Shown: positions 24,953-33,938, counted from the first letter of the stretch. The stretch: 64,000 bases of DNA from JBKECY01 sp047975025 (GCA_047975025.1 JBKECY010000007.1:1-64000), one strand, 5' to 3'. Numbers and translations are program-made. Notes: generated from the sequence alone by a model not told the origin.

Positions 24953-24971
24953 TTTAGTATTTTCCACTAAA
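24953..24971 (-). promoter_or_regulatory. Inverted repeat at the nifJ transcription start
   Basis: TTTAGT and ACTAAA form a 6-bp inverted repeat with a 7-base centre (TTTAGTATTTTCCACTAAA on the plus strand), about +5 to +23 of the predicted nifJ transcript. A related palindrome with the same CTAAA half lies at the promoter of the neighbouring Rrf2 gene, so it may be that regulator's binding site. Confidence 0.4.
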
Positions 24972-24982
24972 TACCAAACTTG

Positions 24983-25011
24983 ATTATAGCACGCTTTCTA
25001 TGGGTTGTCCA
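24983..25011 (-). promoter_or_regulatory. Promoter of nifJ
   Basis: TGGACA (25011-25006), 17 bases, then TATAAT (24988-24983) preceded by TGC, an extended -10. This is one of the strongest promoter matches in the window, as expected for PFOR. Confidence 0.8.
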
Positions 25012-25057
25012 TTTAAGAATCGTTGATTTCTTGTACATAATCCCATACAAATACAAA

Positions 25058-25089
25058 AGAAGACACCCCCCTGAAACGGACTGTCTCCT
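25058..25089 (-). terminator. Probable terminator of the Rrf2 gene
   Basis: On the minus strand AGGAGACA pairs with TGTCTTCT (one G-U) and TCTTTTGT follows, 28 bases after the stop codon. Confidence 0.5.
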
Positions 25090-25116
25090 GCCATATGCTG
25101 TCACAAAAACTCATAT

Positions 25117-25551
25117 TTATTCTACGGCCTGTCTGGGATCTTCTCTCAATAATTGTAATAGGGTTTTTTCAGATAACATCTGCATAAAAGATCTTTGCAC
25201 TCTTGCCAGTTCCAAATGTACCCGGCAAATCGCACCCTGACCATCATGATTCTTGCATGGTTTCTCTGGATTAAGACAATCAATAATAAAAAGATTGGGG
25301 TCAATCGCCTGGTAGACATCAAGCAACGTCACATCAGCTGCCTCTTCATTAAAGGAATATCCGCCATTTACGCCTCTATAAGCAATGACCAAATTTGAAT
25401 TTTTCAGTTTATTTAATATTTTATAAGCAAACGGTACTGTAATGCTCTCTTGTTCGCAAATTTCTTTGACACATACTACCGGTTTGTCCGCTAACGCGCG
25501 CAACACACGTATTGCATAATCACACTCTCTGGTTATCAGCATCTTCATCAC
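25117..25551 (-). CDS. Rrf2-family regulator next to nifJ
   Basis: A 144-residue winged-helix regulator (helix-turn-helix ~1-60: TRECDYAIRVLRALAD ... VPFAYKILNKLK, wing RGVNGGYSF). Cys92, Cys99 and Cys109 have the spacing of Fe-S or redox-sensing Rrf2 proteins such as IscR and NsrR. Lying just upstream of nifJ, it may adjust PFOR level to Fe-S or redox state; this is inference. It is distinct from the iscR gene at 33415. Of three near-cognate ATGs at the start, 25551, 25548 and 25542, the exact one is uncertain. Confidence 0.85.
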   Translation of the reverse strand: MMKMLITRECDYAIRVLRALADKPVVCVKEICEQESITVPFAYKILNKLKNSNLVIAYRGVNGGYSFNEEAADVTLLDVYQAIDPNLFIIDCLNPEKPCKNHDGQGAICRVHLELARVQRSFMQMLSEKTLLQLLREDPRQAVE

Positions 25552-25566
25552 CTTCTTTTATTTATT

Positions 25567-25595
25567 AACTTATCACTATTATTATTTATAGTCAA
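25567..25595 (-). promoter_or_regulatory. Promoter of the Rrf2 gene
   Basis: TTGACT (25595-25590), 17 bases, TAAGTT (25572-25567) on the minus strand. Confidence 0.55.
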
Positions 25596-25605
25596 GTTTA
25601 AATAT

Positions 25606-25630
25606 CTAAAAACAATATATTTTGTTTTAG
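25606..25630. promoter_or_regulatory. Palindrome between Rrf2 and ABC-F promoters
   Basis: CTAAAAACAA and TTGTTTTAG form a near-perfect inverted repeat (one extra A) just upstream of the Rrf2 -35 box and 10 bases before the -35 of the divergent ABC-F gene. It shares the CTAAA end with the nifJ palindrome. Confidence 0.35.
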
Positions 25631-25640
25631 TGAAAAACTA

Positions 25641-25668
25641 TTGCAAAATCTGTAATATACTGTAAAAT
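25641..25668 (+). promoter_or_regulatory. Promoter of the YkpA-type ABC-F gene
   Basis: TTGCAA (25641-25646), 16 bases, TAAAAT (25663-25668), leaving a leader of about 60 bases that contains a small AATC/GATT hairpin. Confidence 0.5.
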
Positions 25669-25736
25669 TAAGGACTAAAGCAGTCTTGTAATCTTATACA
25701 GGATTAGCGCTACATCATAAAAGAAAGAGGTATATC

Positions 25737-27368
25737 ATGATAGCAGCAAGTAATGTGACTCTTCGGATTGGTAAAAAAGCACTGTTTGAAGATGTCAATA
25801 TTAAATTTACAGAGGGAAATTGCTATGGCCTGATCGGTGCCAACGGTGCTGGAAAGTCTACATTTCTAAAAATCCTGTCCGGACAACTCGATACGACCAG
25901 CGGTGATATCGTAATCACACCGGGCGAACGTCTCTCCTTCTTACAGCAGGATCACTTCAAGTATGACAGCTATACCGTTCTTGATACGGTCATCATGGGA
26001 AATGCCCGGCTGTACCAGATCATGAAGGAAAAAGAAACCATCTATGCAAAAGAAGATTTCACAGATGAAGATGGCATTCGAGCCAGTGAACTGGAGGGCG
26101 AATTTGCCGATATGAACGGCTGGGAGGCTGAATCTGATGCCGCAACACTCCTGAACGGACTTGGTGTCGACACACAATTTCATGACTCTGTGATGAAGGA
26201 TTTAAACGGAAGTATCAAGGTCAAAGTTCTGCTGGCACAGGCATTGTTCGGCAATCCTGATATCCTGCTTCTCGATGAGCCGACCAACCACCTTGATCTA
26301 AATGCGATCGAATGGCTGGAGGAATTTCTTATCAACTTTGAGAATACGGTAATTGTAGTATCTCATGATCGTTATTTCCTGAACAAAGTATGTACCCATA
26401 CAGCGGATATCGATTATGGTAAAATCCAATTGTACGCTGGAAATTATGACTTCTGGTTCGAATCCAGCCAGCTTCTCGTGAAGCAGATGAAAGAAGCAAA
26501 TAAGAAAAAGGAAGACAAAATCAAGGAACTTCAAGAGTTTATCTCCCGTTTTAGTGCTAATGCTTCAAAATCCAAACAGGCAACTTCCAGAAAAAAAGCG
26601 CTGGAAAAAATCGAGCTTGATGATATTAAGCCTTCCAGCAGAAAATATCCTTACATCGATTTCAGACCCAATCGCGAGATTGGAAACGAAGTTCTGACGG
26701 TGGAAAATATTTCTATAAAATCTGAGGGAGAAGCGCTTCTCGACCAGGTTAGTTTTATTCTTAATCATGAGGATAAAGTTGCATTTGTCGGTGCGCAGGA
26801 GCTTGCCAAGAGTACTCTTTTCAAAATTCTTACCGGAGAGCTTGAGCCGGATGAGGGAAGTTATAAATGGGGCATTACAACGACACAGGCCTATTTCCCC
26901 AAAGACAGCACTGCTGAGTTTGACAATGATCTCACGATTGTCGAGTGGCTGACCCAATATTCCGAGAACAAAGATGCCACATATGTGCGTGGATTTCTTG
27001 GACGTATGCTTTTCGCCGGTGAAGATGGAGTTAAAAAAGTCAAGATTCTTTCCGGAGGTGAGAAGGTCAGATGTCTGTTATCCAAAATGATGATTTCCGG
27101 TTCTAATGTCCTGATTCTTGATGAACCGACCAACCATCTGGATATGGAATCCATCACCGCATTGAATAATGCACTGATTAAATTTCCGGGCGTAATACTC
27201 TTTTCTTCACACGATCATCAGTTTGTTCAGACGACAGCGAATCGTATTATAGAAATTCTGCCAAACGGCCAGATTGTCGATAAAATTGCTTCTTATGATG
27301 AATATCTGCAAAGTGATGAATTTGCTAAAAAACGTCATGTATATACGATGAACGAAGAGGATAATTAA
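25737..27368 (+). CDS. ABC-F ATPase, YkpA/YbiT type
   Basis: A 543-residue soluble protein with two ABC domains and no membrane segment. ABC-F proteins act on the ribosomal E site. Closest in pattern to B. subtilis YkpA. Domain 1 has Walker A GANGAGKST and Walker B LLLDEPTNHLDL, but its signature is LNGSIK. Domain 2 has Walker A GAQELAKST and signature LSGGEK. These departures are typical of the YkpA/YbiT group and not a sign of decay. The interdomain linker (SANASKSKQATSRKKALEKI) is well conserved. RBS AAGAGG precedes ATG 25737. Confidence 0.9.
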   Translation: MIAASNVTLRIGKKALFEDVNIKFTEGNCYGLIGANGAGKSTFLKILSGQLDTTSGDIVITPGERLSFLQQDHFKYDSYTVLDTVIMGNARLYQIMKEKETIYAKEDFTDEDGIRASELEGEFADMNGWEAESDAATLLNGLGVDTQFHDSVMKDLNGSIKVKVLLAQALFGNPDILLLDEPTNHLDLNAIEWLEEFLINFENTVIVVSHDRYFLNKVCTHTADIDYGKIQLYAGNYDFWFESSQLLVKQMKEANKKKEDKIKELQEFISRFSANASKSKQATSRKKALEKIELDDIKPSSRKYPYIDFRPNREIGNEVLTVENISIKSEGEALLDQVSFILNHEDKVAFVGAQELAKSTLFKILTGELEPDEGSYKWGITTTQAYFPKDSTAEFDNDLTIVEWLTQYSENKDATYVRGFLGRMLFAGEDGVKKVKILSGGEKVRCLLSKMMISGSNVLILDEPTNHLDMESITALNNALIKFPGVILFSSHDHQFVQTTANRIIEILPNGQIVDKIASYDEYLQSDEFAKKRHVYTMNEEDN

Positions 27369-27380
27369 TTTCTGTACCAC

Positions 27381-27423
27381 AAACCCCCTTGCCTTCTCAG
27401 AAATGAAATGGCAAGGGGGTTTT
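27381..27423. terminator. Bidirectional terminator
   Basis: AAACCCCCTTGCC (27381-27393) pairs with GGCAAGGGGGTTT, followed by T on the plus strand (27410-27423). It separates the convergent ABC-F and dioxygenase genes. Confidence 0.85.
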
Positions 27424-27440
27424 ATGTATAAACGATGCTA

Positions 27441-28217
27441 TTAAGAGAATATATAGGATGTCATAGATAAGGATCCCAAAACGCATCCATCCGCAAATGT
27501 ACTGACTTGATCCTCTTCTCCGGAAGCTCCTAAAATATAGAGCAGCGGAATAAAGTGGTCCGGATACGGTACGGCCTGACGCGCCGAAGCACCTGCTTTC
27601 TCAAAATGAATCACTGCATCATCATCTCGCTTTACTATATGCTCTTTGATATATGCGTCGAATTCTTCTGCCCATGGATAGCCACCTGACATATCCCAGC
27701 CTACGCGCCCCAAATTATGAACCACATTACCGCTTCCCAAAATCAAAACCCCTTGTTCGCGCAATGCAGCCAGTGACTTTCCAATTTTATAGTGCTCGGC
27801 TATGGGCAGGGAGGCATCAATGCTTAATTGACATAACGGAATATCAGCCTGAGGATACATATGGCATAATACGGACCAGACACCATGATCGTATCCACGT
27901 CCCGGCATCTTGACCGCCCGCCCGGCAAGAAGACTCTCAATTTCAGTGACCAGTGAGAGATCATTGACGGCTGGGTATTGAATTTCATACAGTTCACTGG
28001 GGAAACCATACATATCGTAAATCATCGCAGGCCGTTCATCTGCGGTAATATAGGTCGCATCGGTATACCAATGTGCCGAAATACACAAAATCGCTTTCGG
28101 TGTTGGGATTTGACCTGCCACCGCCTGCCAGTCTCTCACAAAATGATTGTCTTCTACTGCATTCATTGGCGACCCATGTCCAACAAAAACCAATGGCATT
28201 TTGCTCATCGTCTTCAT
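27441..28217 (-). CDS. LigB-type extradiol dioxygenase (YgiD/DODA-like)
   Basis: A 258-residue protein of the class III extradiol dioxygenases, similar to E. coli YgiD (4,5-DOPA dioxygenase). Candidate metal and active-site histidines are in FVGHGSPMN, CISAHWYT, YDHGVWSVL and VPYPDHFIPLLY. These enzymes need O2, which is odd for an obligate anaerobe; the true substrate is unknown, and a detoxifying or non-oxygenase role is possible. It begins 31 bases after the P-type ATPase gene and is probably the last gene of the isc transcript. Confidence 0.85.
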   Translation of the reverse strand: MKTMSKMPLVFVGHGSPMNAVEDNHFVRDWQAVAGQIPTPKAILCISAHWYTDATYITADERPAMIYDMYGFPSELYEIQYPAVNDLSLVTEIESLLAGRAVKMPGRGYDHGVWSVLCHMYPQADIPLCQLSIDASLPIAEHYKIGKSLAALREQGVLILGSGNVVHNLGRVGWDMSGGYPWAEEFDAYIKEHIVKRDDDAVIHFEKAGASARQAVPYPDHFIPLLYILGASGEEDQVSTFADGCVLGSLSMTSYIFS

Positions 28218-28248
28218 CTCCTATCTGATTGTTTCATCTATACAATAA

Positions 28249-30636
28249 TTAACTGGTTTTGGCTCTTTTCTGCTTTTCTTTTTTTGCCTTTAATCGAATG
28301 TATCGTTTATTTCTCTGTTTTTTAAAAAGAGAAATCACAGAATCAAACAATCGGGTAATTCCCGTTACAAGCAGTGGAGATACCGTCATAAAGGTAAATA
28401 CGATAATAATCATCGGAAACTGAAGTGATTTCATATTAAAAAGACCAAACAGGACTTCCCCTAAGAGTAAGCCGCCGAAAAACATAATCTGTACCCCATA
28501 AATAACAGTTTTTCTATACAGGCTTTTCGGTGGATACACACGACCTAACGCCTCCATATAGGTCCACCCGGTTACAAGGACACAGGCCGTCGCCAGCATT
28601 TCATTGGAGTTATAAATGTGCTGGCAAATCTGCATCAGGGCAAACACACAAATTGTGATTGTCAGTGCTGTAGGTAACGCAAGTAACAGAATCCGCCGCA
28701 CAAATCCTTCTAAAATTCGCTCAAAATTCGCTTCCTTCGCAAGTAAGAAGGTGGGTATGCCAACTGCACAGGCACTGATAATAGACATCTGTATCGGCTC
28801 AAACGGGTATGCATCTCCAAAGAAAATCAACAGGAGAGACAAAAAGAAAGAAAAGACCGTCTTAATTAAAAACATGGATGATGCCATCCGGATATTATTA
28901 ATAACCCGGCGTCCCTGATTCAGCACATGGGGCATCGCCGCAAAATCCGAATTCAAAAGCACAATATTGGCAACATTCTTGGCCGCCTCACTTCCGGAAG
29001 CCATGGCTATACTACAATCTGATTCTTTTAATGCCAATACATCATTTACTCCATCGCCTGTCATGGCGACAGTGTGACCATCATATTTAAGAGCCTGTAC
29101 CATCTGCTTTTTCTGTAATGGTGTTACGCGGCCGAATACGCTGTTATTGTGAACCGCCTCGTATAACTCTTCTTTTGTCTTAAGAGTCGTTGCGTCCACA
29201 TAATGGTCGGCATTTTTAAGACCTGCTTTGCGGGCGACCGCTGAAACAGTTACCGGGTCATCCCCCGAGATAACTTTAATATCCACACCCTGACCATCGA
29301 AAAAAGCCAGAGTTTCTTCTGCGTCATTACGCACTACGTCAGATAAGAGTAGAATGCCGATTGGCTCCAAATCTGCTGGAATTTCCGTATCTCTGTTCTC
29401 TCTGGTACTATGTCCCAGCACAAGTACACGAAATCCCCGACTGGCATGCTCAGCACAGGTTTTGATAACCTTGCCATACTTTTGCGTATCAGGAAATAAA
29501 AACTGTACAGCGCCAATCAAATAGGTTCCTGCACTGCTAAAACAGGCACCACTATACTTTCTGTCAGATGAAAACGGAATAATGTGGTGCAGGACAAAAT
29601 CTTCCTGCGGCGGAAAATATTCATGTAATGCATCAAATGTTGCATTATGATCATGAAGAACCGACATCATATTGCCCATAGGAGCAGTCAAATCCCCATC
29701 CTGTAACTGTACTACCTCTTCTACTCGTATACTTCCTTCGGTAATCGTGCCGGTCTTATCAAGACATAAAGTGTCCACATGTGCCAGTGTTTCAATACAG
29801 AATAGCTCCTGTACCAAGACTTTTTGCTGAGCGAGTTTTAATGAACCGAGTGTCAGTGCAATACTCGTCAGCAGAACCAGCCCCTCTGGAATCATTCCCA
29901 GCACAGCAGCCACTGAATTCACAACCGCAGCCTGAAACGTTGCATCAGATAAAAAGTACTGCTTATAGAATACAGCCGCCCCCAGCGGTACAATGATAAT
30001 ACTGACTACTTTTAAGACACCGTTTAAGAAGTTACGCAGCTGTGAATCGTGTTTTCTGAATTCTTTTGCCTCCGCTGTGATGCGGGATACATAATTCTCC
30101 CTGCCCACATGGATGACTTCACATAATGCCTCCCCAGCTGTAACAAAACTTCCCGAATAAAGTCCGTCGTTTTCACCTTTTATCAGATTATCCGATTCTC
30201 CGGTAATCAACGATTCATTGACTTCAAGACTCCCTTCGCGTATAACAACGTCTGCGGGTACCTGATCTCCCATCCGCAGGCGTATAATATCGTTCAATAC
30301 TATTTCTTCGGTATCGACTGTTGTCTCAACACTTTCGCGGATGATCCTGGCCTTACTCGTTGTAAGAATTGCCAGATTATCTAACGTTTTCTTCGCACGA
30401 ATTTCTTGAAAAATACCAATTATAGTGTTGGTAAAAATAATCGTAACAAAAAATGAGTTCTTAACAGACCCAACAGAAATAATCAACGCAAATAATGCAA
30501 TATTCAAAAAGTTGAAAAATGTAAGTGTATTGTCTTTTATAATCTTTTTATAGGATCTTGGCTCTGGCATTTCATCAATGTTTACCAGCCCTTTTGCCTT
30601 TCTTTCGGCAACCTGTTCTTTCGTAAGTCCTGTCAC
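28249..30636 (-). CDS. Cation-transporting P-type ATPase, CtpE-like
   Basis: A 795-residue P-type ATPase. TGES (145-148) is the actuator loop, MIPEGLVLLTS (~248-258) the ion-binding membrane segment 4, DKTGT with phosphorylated Asp293, and MTGDGVNDVLALKES the hinge; several membrane spans follow to the Lys/Arg-rich C terminus. No metal-binding Cys motif (CPC, SPC) is present, arguing against heavy metals. The PEGL segment and length resemble mycobacterial CtpE, reported to move Ca2+; ion specificity here is inferred. It starts 14 bases after mnmA. Confidence 0.85.
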   Translation of the reverse strand: MTGLTKEQVAERKAKGLVNIDEMPEPRSYKKIIKDNTLTFFNFLNIALFALIISVGSVKNSFFVTIIFTNTIIGIFQEIRAKKTLDNLAILTTSKARIIRESVETTVDTEEIVLNDIIRLRMGDQVPADVVIREGSLEVNESLITGESDNLIKGENDGLYSGSFVTAGEALCEVIHVGRENYVSRITAEAKEFRKHDSQLRNFLNGVLKVVSIIIVPLGAAVFYKQYFLSDATFQAAVVNSVAAVLGMIPEGLVLLTSIALTLGSLKLAQQKVLVQELFCIETLAHVDTLCLDKTGTITEGSIRVEEVVQLQDGDLTAPMGNMMSVLHDHNATFDALHEYFPPQEDFVLHHIIPFSSDRKYSGACFSSAGTYLIGAVQFLFPDTQKYGKVIKTCAEHASRGFRVLVLGHSTRENRDTEIPADLEPIGILLLSDVVRNDAEETLAFFDGQGVDIKVISGDDPVTVSAVARKAGLKNADHYVDATTLKTKEELYEAVHNNSVFGRVTPLQKKQMVQALKYDGHTVAMTGDGVNDVLALKESDCSIAMASGSEAAKNVANIVLLNSDFAAMPHVLNQGRRVINNIRMASSMFLIKTVFSFFLSLLLIFFGDAYPFEPIQMSIISACAVGIPTFLLAKEANFERILEGFVRRILLLALPTALTITICVFALMQICQHIYNSNEMLATACVLVTGWTYMEALGRVYPPKSLYRKTVIYGVQIMFFGGLLLGEVLFGLFNMKSLQFPMIIIVFTFMTVSPLLVTGITRLFDSVISLFKKQRNKRYIRLKAKKEKQKRAKTS

Positions 30637-30650
30637 GCTTCACCACCATT

Positions 30651-31742
30651 TTATTCATTCAGACCAACAACGATTGTTCCGCCACCAACGACAACCTCAT
30701 CCTTATAGAACACGACCGCCTGTCCCGGCGTAATCGCTCTTTGCGGTTCTTTAAACCGACAAATGAGTTGGTTTTCGTCTGTCATCTGAATCGTTGCACT
30801 AGTTCCTCTATGATTATAACGTATTTTGGCTTCTACTTCCAGTTCTTTTTCAAGACAGGTAACAGACATCAGGTTAATTCTGTCTGCGAGCAAAGCATTT
30901 TGCATAATGTCCTTGGCTTCTCCAATGACTACTTCATTGGCCATAGGGCGGATTTCTTTTACAAATACAGGATGACCTAACGCAAGATTGAGTTTTTTGC
31001 GCTGACCAACTGTATAATGTGTAATTCCTTTATGAGTTCCTATAATATTTCCTTTTGTATCCACATAATTTCCCGGTTCTATGGTAAAGGGAACCTGGCT
31101 TTGGATAAAACCGGCATAATCATTGTCCGGCACAAAACAAATTTCCTGACTGTCCGGTTTGTGCGCCACAGGGATGCCAATATCCTCTGCAATTCTACGG
31201 ATTTCCGGCTTACTATAATAACCTAACGGCATCAGTGTATGAGCCAGCTGCTCTTGTGACAAGTTATATAATGCATAGGTCTGGTCTTTTTCCAAAGTGG
31301 CAGATTTTTTTAATGCATAACGGCCATTAGCTAATTGTTCGATCTTAGCATAATGGCCGGTCGCTATATAGTCTGCGCCTATCTCCAGACTTCGTTTAAG
31401 CATGGATTCCCATTTTACATATCGATTACAGGCAATACAAGGATTAGGAGTCCTGCCGTTAATATATTCTTCCACAAAGTAATCCATGACATTTTCTTTG
31501 AATTCACGTTTGAAGTTCATCACGTAGTAAGGAATATCCAACATGGCTGCCACCCGGCGGGCATCGTCAACCGCACTCAGTCCGCAACAGCCTCCATTTT
31601 CCTCTACGCTCTGGTTGTCTTCATCCTGCCAGATCTGCATTGTCACACCTACAACATCATAGCCCTGCTGCTTTAATAGATAGGCGGCGACTGAGGAATC
31701 GACGCCGCCAGACATACCAACAACAACACGTTCTTTCTTCAT
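30651..31742 (-). CDS. tRNA 2-thiouridylase MnmA
   Basis: Adds sulfur to U34 of Lys, Glu and Gln tRNAs using sulfur from a cysteine desulfurase. The protein is 363 residues from ATG 31742. The PP-loop is GMSGGVDSS near residue 9; the catalytic cysteines are in RTPNPCIACNRYVKW and DSQEICFVPDND. Its start codon lies one base after the iscU stop (TAAAATG) and uses GGAAGAG in iscU as ribosome binding site, so sulfur supply and use are co-expressed. Confidence 0.95.
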   Translation of the reverse strand: MKKERVVVGMSGGVDSSVAAYLLKQQGYDVVGVTMQIWQDEDNQSVEENGGCCGLSAVDDARRVAAMLDIPYYVMNFKREFKENVMDYFVEEYINGRTPNPCIACNRYVKWESMLKRSLEIGADYIATGHYAKIEQLANGRYALKKSATLEKDQTYALYNLSQEQLAHTLMPLGYYSKPEIRRIAEDIGIPVAHKPDSQEICFVPDNDYAGFIQSQVPFTIEPGNYVDTKGNIIGTHKGITHYTVGQRKKLNLALGHPVFVKEIRPMANEVVIGEAKDIMQNALLADRINLMSVTCLEKELEVEAKIRYNHRGTSATIQMTDENQLICRFKEPQRAITPGQAVVFYKDEVVVGGGTIVVGLNE

Positions 31743-31743
31743 T

Positions 31744-32181
31744 TTAGTACTCTTCCTCTTCCTCACCATCGTGGATATCTGACTTTGGCTTTTTTAATCC
31801 TTTGATTGTGATATGATTCTTTTCAGCATAATCCCATAGGGCCGCATGAATTGCTTCTTCCGCAAGAAGTGAACAGTGGACTTTGACGGCTGGCAGACCA
31901 TCAAGTGCCTCCATAACAGCCTTATTTGTCACTTGCAGCGCTTCTTCAATACTTTTCCCTTTGACAAGCTCAGTCGCCATACTGCTTGTGGCAACAGCGG
32001 CACCACAGCCGAAGGTCTTGAACTTACAGTCCCTTACAATATGATTCTCATCAATATCAAGATAGATTCGCATGATATCTCCGCATTTTGCATTGCCAAC
32101 GGTTCCTACGCCGCTGGCATTTTCTATTTCCCCAACGTTCCTGGGATTTTGGAAATGCTCCATTACTTTTTCGCTATACAT
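31744..32181 (-). CDS. Fe-S cluster scaffold protein IscU/NifU
   Basis: A 145-residue scaffold on which [2Fe-2S] and [4Fe-4S] clusters are built. Ligands Cys33 (with Asp35, KCGD), Cys59 (FGCGAA) and Cys103 (VHCSLL) are all in place. The C-terminal tail is acidic (GEEEEEY). Length and the VHCS motif fit the NifU-N/IscU type used with NifS/IscS in Clostridia. It starts 25 bases after iscS. Confidence 0.95.
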   Translation of the reverse strand: MYSEKVMEHFQNPRNVGEIENASGVGTVGNAKCGDIMRIYLDIDENHIVRDCKFKTFGCGAAVATSSMATELVKGKSIEEALQVTNKAVMEALDGLPAVKVHCSLLAEEAIHAALWDYAEKNHITIKGLKKPKSDIHDGEEEEEY

Positions 32182-32206
32182 ACTAAAGTTCCTCCTTTTA
32201 ATCAGC

Positions 32207-33403
32207 TTACACAGCTGTGCTCTGATGCTTTTTCATGTAATCCTCATACAGAGGAGACATCTGGCGCAGGTTATTGACAATTCTATTGATGCTGGTAACA
32301 GTGAAGTCAAGTTCTTCTTTTGTGGTCTCCTGACTTAATGTGAGTCGCAAAGACCCATGTGCGATTTCATGCGGCAGGCCAATGGCAAGCAATACATGGG
32401 ACGGGTCCAGAGAACCGGACGTGCATGCGGAACCACTGGAGGCACAAATGCCTTCCATATCCAGCATAATCAACAAGGACTCACCTTCAATGAACTGAAA
32501 ACTAATGTTAACATTATTCGGCAGTCTCTTTCCTGCATCACCGTTCAGACGGGCAAATGGAACTTCTTTTAAAATTTTATTTATGAGATAATCACGAAGT
32601 TCTATTTCCTTTGCCACGCGTTGTTCGCGATTCGCCAATGATATCTCGACGGCCTTACCAAACCCAACAATTCCAGTCACGTTCTCAGTTCCGGCACGCC
32701 GCTTGCGCTCCTGCGCTCCTCCATGAATGAAAGAACGGATTTTAACGCCTCTGCGAATATATAGAAATCCAATACCTTTTGGTCCGTTAATTTTGTGGGC
32801 ACTTGAGCTTAACATATCGATATGCTCGTTGTCTACATCGATTTCAAGCTGGGTATAAGCCTGTACTGCATCCGTATGAAAAAGGATTTTATGCTCATGT
32901 GCAATCGCACCGATCTGCTCGATGGGCTGAATCGTTCCGATTTCGTTATTTGCATACATCACAGAAATTAAGATTGTCTCTGGTGTGATGGCTTTCTCCA
33001 GCTCATCCAGTTTAATAATACCATTCTCATCGACATCAATATATGTAATTCTGGCACCACGTTCTTTTTCCAGGTACTCGCAAGTATGCAGGATCGCATG
33101 ATGCTCTACTTTTGAAGTTATGATATGATTTCCTTTGTTTTTATAAGCTTCAAAGGTTGCTACCAACGCCCAGTTATCCGACTCACTTCCACCGGCTGTA
33201 AAATAAATTTCTTCTGGTTTGGCACCAATCGAATTGGCAATCAGCTCTCTGGACTTAGCTACTGCTTTCTGGCTTTCTGCCGCTATTTTATAAATACTGG
33301 ACGGATTACCGAATATTTCTGTAAAGTATGGCAGCATCGCATCAACCACTTCGGGTGCTGTCTTTGTAGTTGCCGCATTATCTAAATATATCATTTTCTC
33401 CAT
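32207..33403 (-). CDS. Cysteine desulfurase (IscS/NifS)
   Basis: PLP enzyme that takes sulfur from cysteine for Fe-S clusters and tRNA thiolation. About 398 residues: YLDNAATT at the N terminus, the PLP lysine in SSSAHKINGPKG, and the mobile catalytic Cys in CASSGSACTSGS. I choose ATG 33403 because GGAG is 8 bases upstream; ATG 33409 would leave only 2. It begins 11 bases after the iscR stop and heads the iscU-mnmA group. Confidence 0.95.
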   Translation of the reverse strand: MEKMIYLDNAATTKTAPEVVDAMLPYFTEIFGNPSSIYKIAAESQKAVAKSRELIANSIGAKPEEIYFTAGGSESDNWALVATFEAYKNKGNHIITSKVEHHAILHTCEYLEKERGARITYIDVDENGIIKLDELEKAITPETILISVMYANNEIGTIQPIEQIGAIAHEHKILFHTDAVQAYTQLEIDVDNEHIDMLSSSAHKINGPKGIGFLYIRRGVKIRSFIHGGAQERKRRAGTENVTGIVGFGKAVEISLANREQRVAKEIELRDYLINKILKEVPFARLNGDAGKRLPNNVNISFQFIEGESLLIMLDMEGICASSGSACTSGSLDPSHVLLAIGLPHEIAHGSLRLTLSQETTKEELDFTVTSINRIVNNLRQMSPLYEDYMKKHQSTAV

Positions 33404-33414
33404 AATCATGTCTC

Positions 33415-33888
33415 CTACTGTTCACATTTTTGAGAGCAAATCTGCCCTTTCTTTATCATTTCCCTGCTTTCGTCTGCCAGTTCACCGATTGTTATTGTAT
33501 CTACGGCACGTGCAATACTGTCATTAATCTGTTTCCATACATGTTTTGTCACACAAGTACTGGCATCCCGGCAGGCTTCCTCGCCCTCTCCGTCAGCAGT
33601 GATAAGTCCTCTGCATGTTACTGCGTCCAGATCACCTTCCAGTGCCCGTAATGTTTCTCCTACTGTAATTAAGTGTGCTGGTTTTGCTAATTGATATCCA
33701 CCTCCTGCACCACGTACACTCATAACCAGTCCTGCTTTTCTTAGACTTCTTACCAGCTGTTCCAGATAGCTGTCTGAAATGCTCTGGCGTTTGGCAATAC
33801 TATGAATAGGTACTGCCTCGTTTTCACTATATACTGCTAAATCGATCAAAGCCTGCAGGCCATATCGTCCTTTAGTTGAAAGTTTCAT
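33415..33888 (-). CDS. Rrf2-family Fe-S regulator IscR
   Basis: A 157-residue winged-helix repressor. Residues 1-60 are the DNA-binding domain (MKLSTKGRYGLQALIDLA, SISDSYLEQLVRSLRKAGLV) and RGAGGGY is the wing. Cys92, Cys106 and Cys112 with His116 are candidate cluster ligands; two extra C-terminal cysteines (CSQKC) are unusual. As first gene of iscR-iscS-iscU-mnmA it likely represses its own operon when holding a cluster, through the palindrome at 33912-33928. Confidence 0.92.
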   Translation of the reverse strand: MKLSTKGRYGLQALIDLAVYSENEAVPIHSIAKRQSISDSYLEQLVRSLRKAGLVMSVRGAGGGYQLAKPAHLITVGETLRALEGDLDAVTCRGLITADGEGEEACRDASTCVTKHVWKQINDSIARAVDTITIGELADESREMIKKGQICSQKCEQ

Positions 33889-33911
33889 ACCTATTCCTTC
33901 CTTCTTGAATT

Positions 33912-33928
33912 CCGAGTATTTTACTCGG
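33912..33928 (-). promoter_or_regulatory. Probable IscR operator
   Basis: Perfect inverted repeat CCGAGTATTTTACTCGG (7-bp arms, 3-base centre) at about +4 to +20 of the iscR transcript. On the minus strand it reads ATACCCGAGTAAAATACTCG, close to the type 1 IscR site of E. coli (ATA-SYYGACTRWWWYAGTCRR) except for a symmetric C/G swap in each arm. Confidence 0.7.
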
Positions 33929-33938
33929 GTATATTGTT

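Noticed and set aside
25737..27368. Degenerate signature and Walker A in the ABC-F protein
   Set aside because: LNGSIK-like and GxxELAxxT-like motifs are typical of the YkpA/YbiT group, so they do not indicate a broken or new protein.
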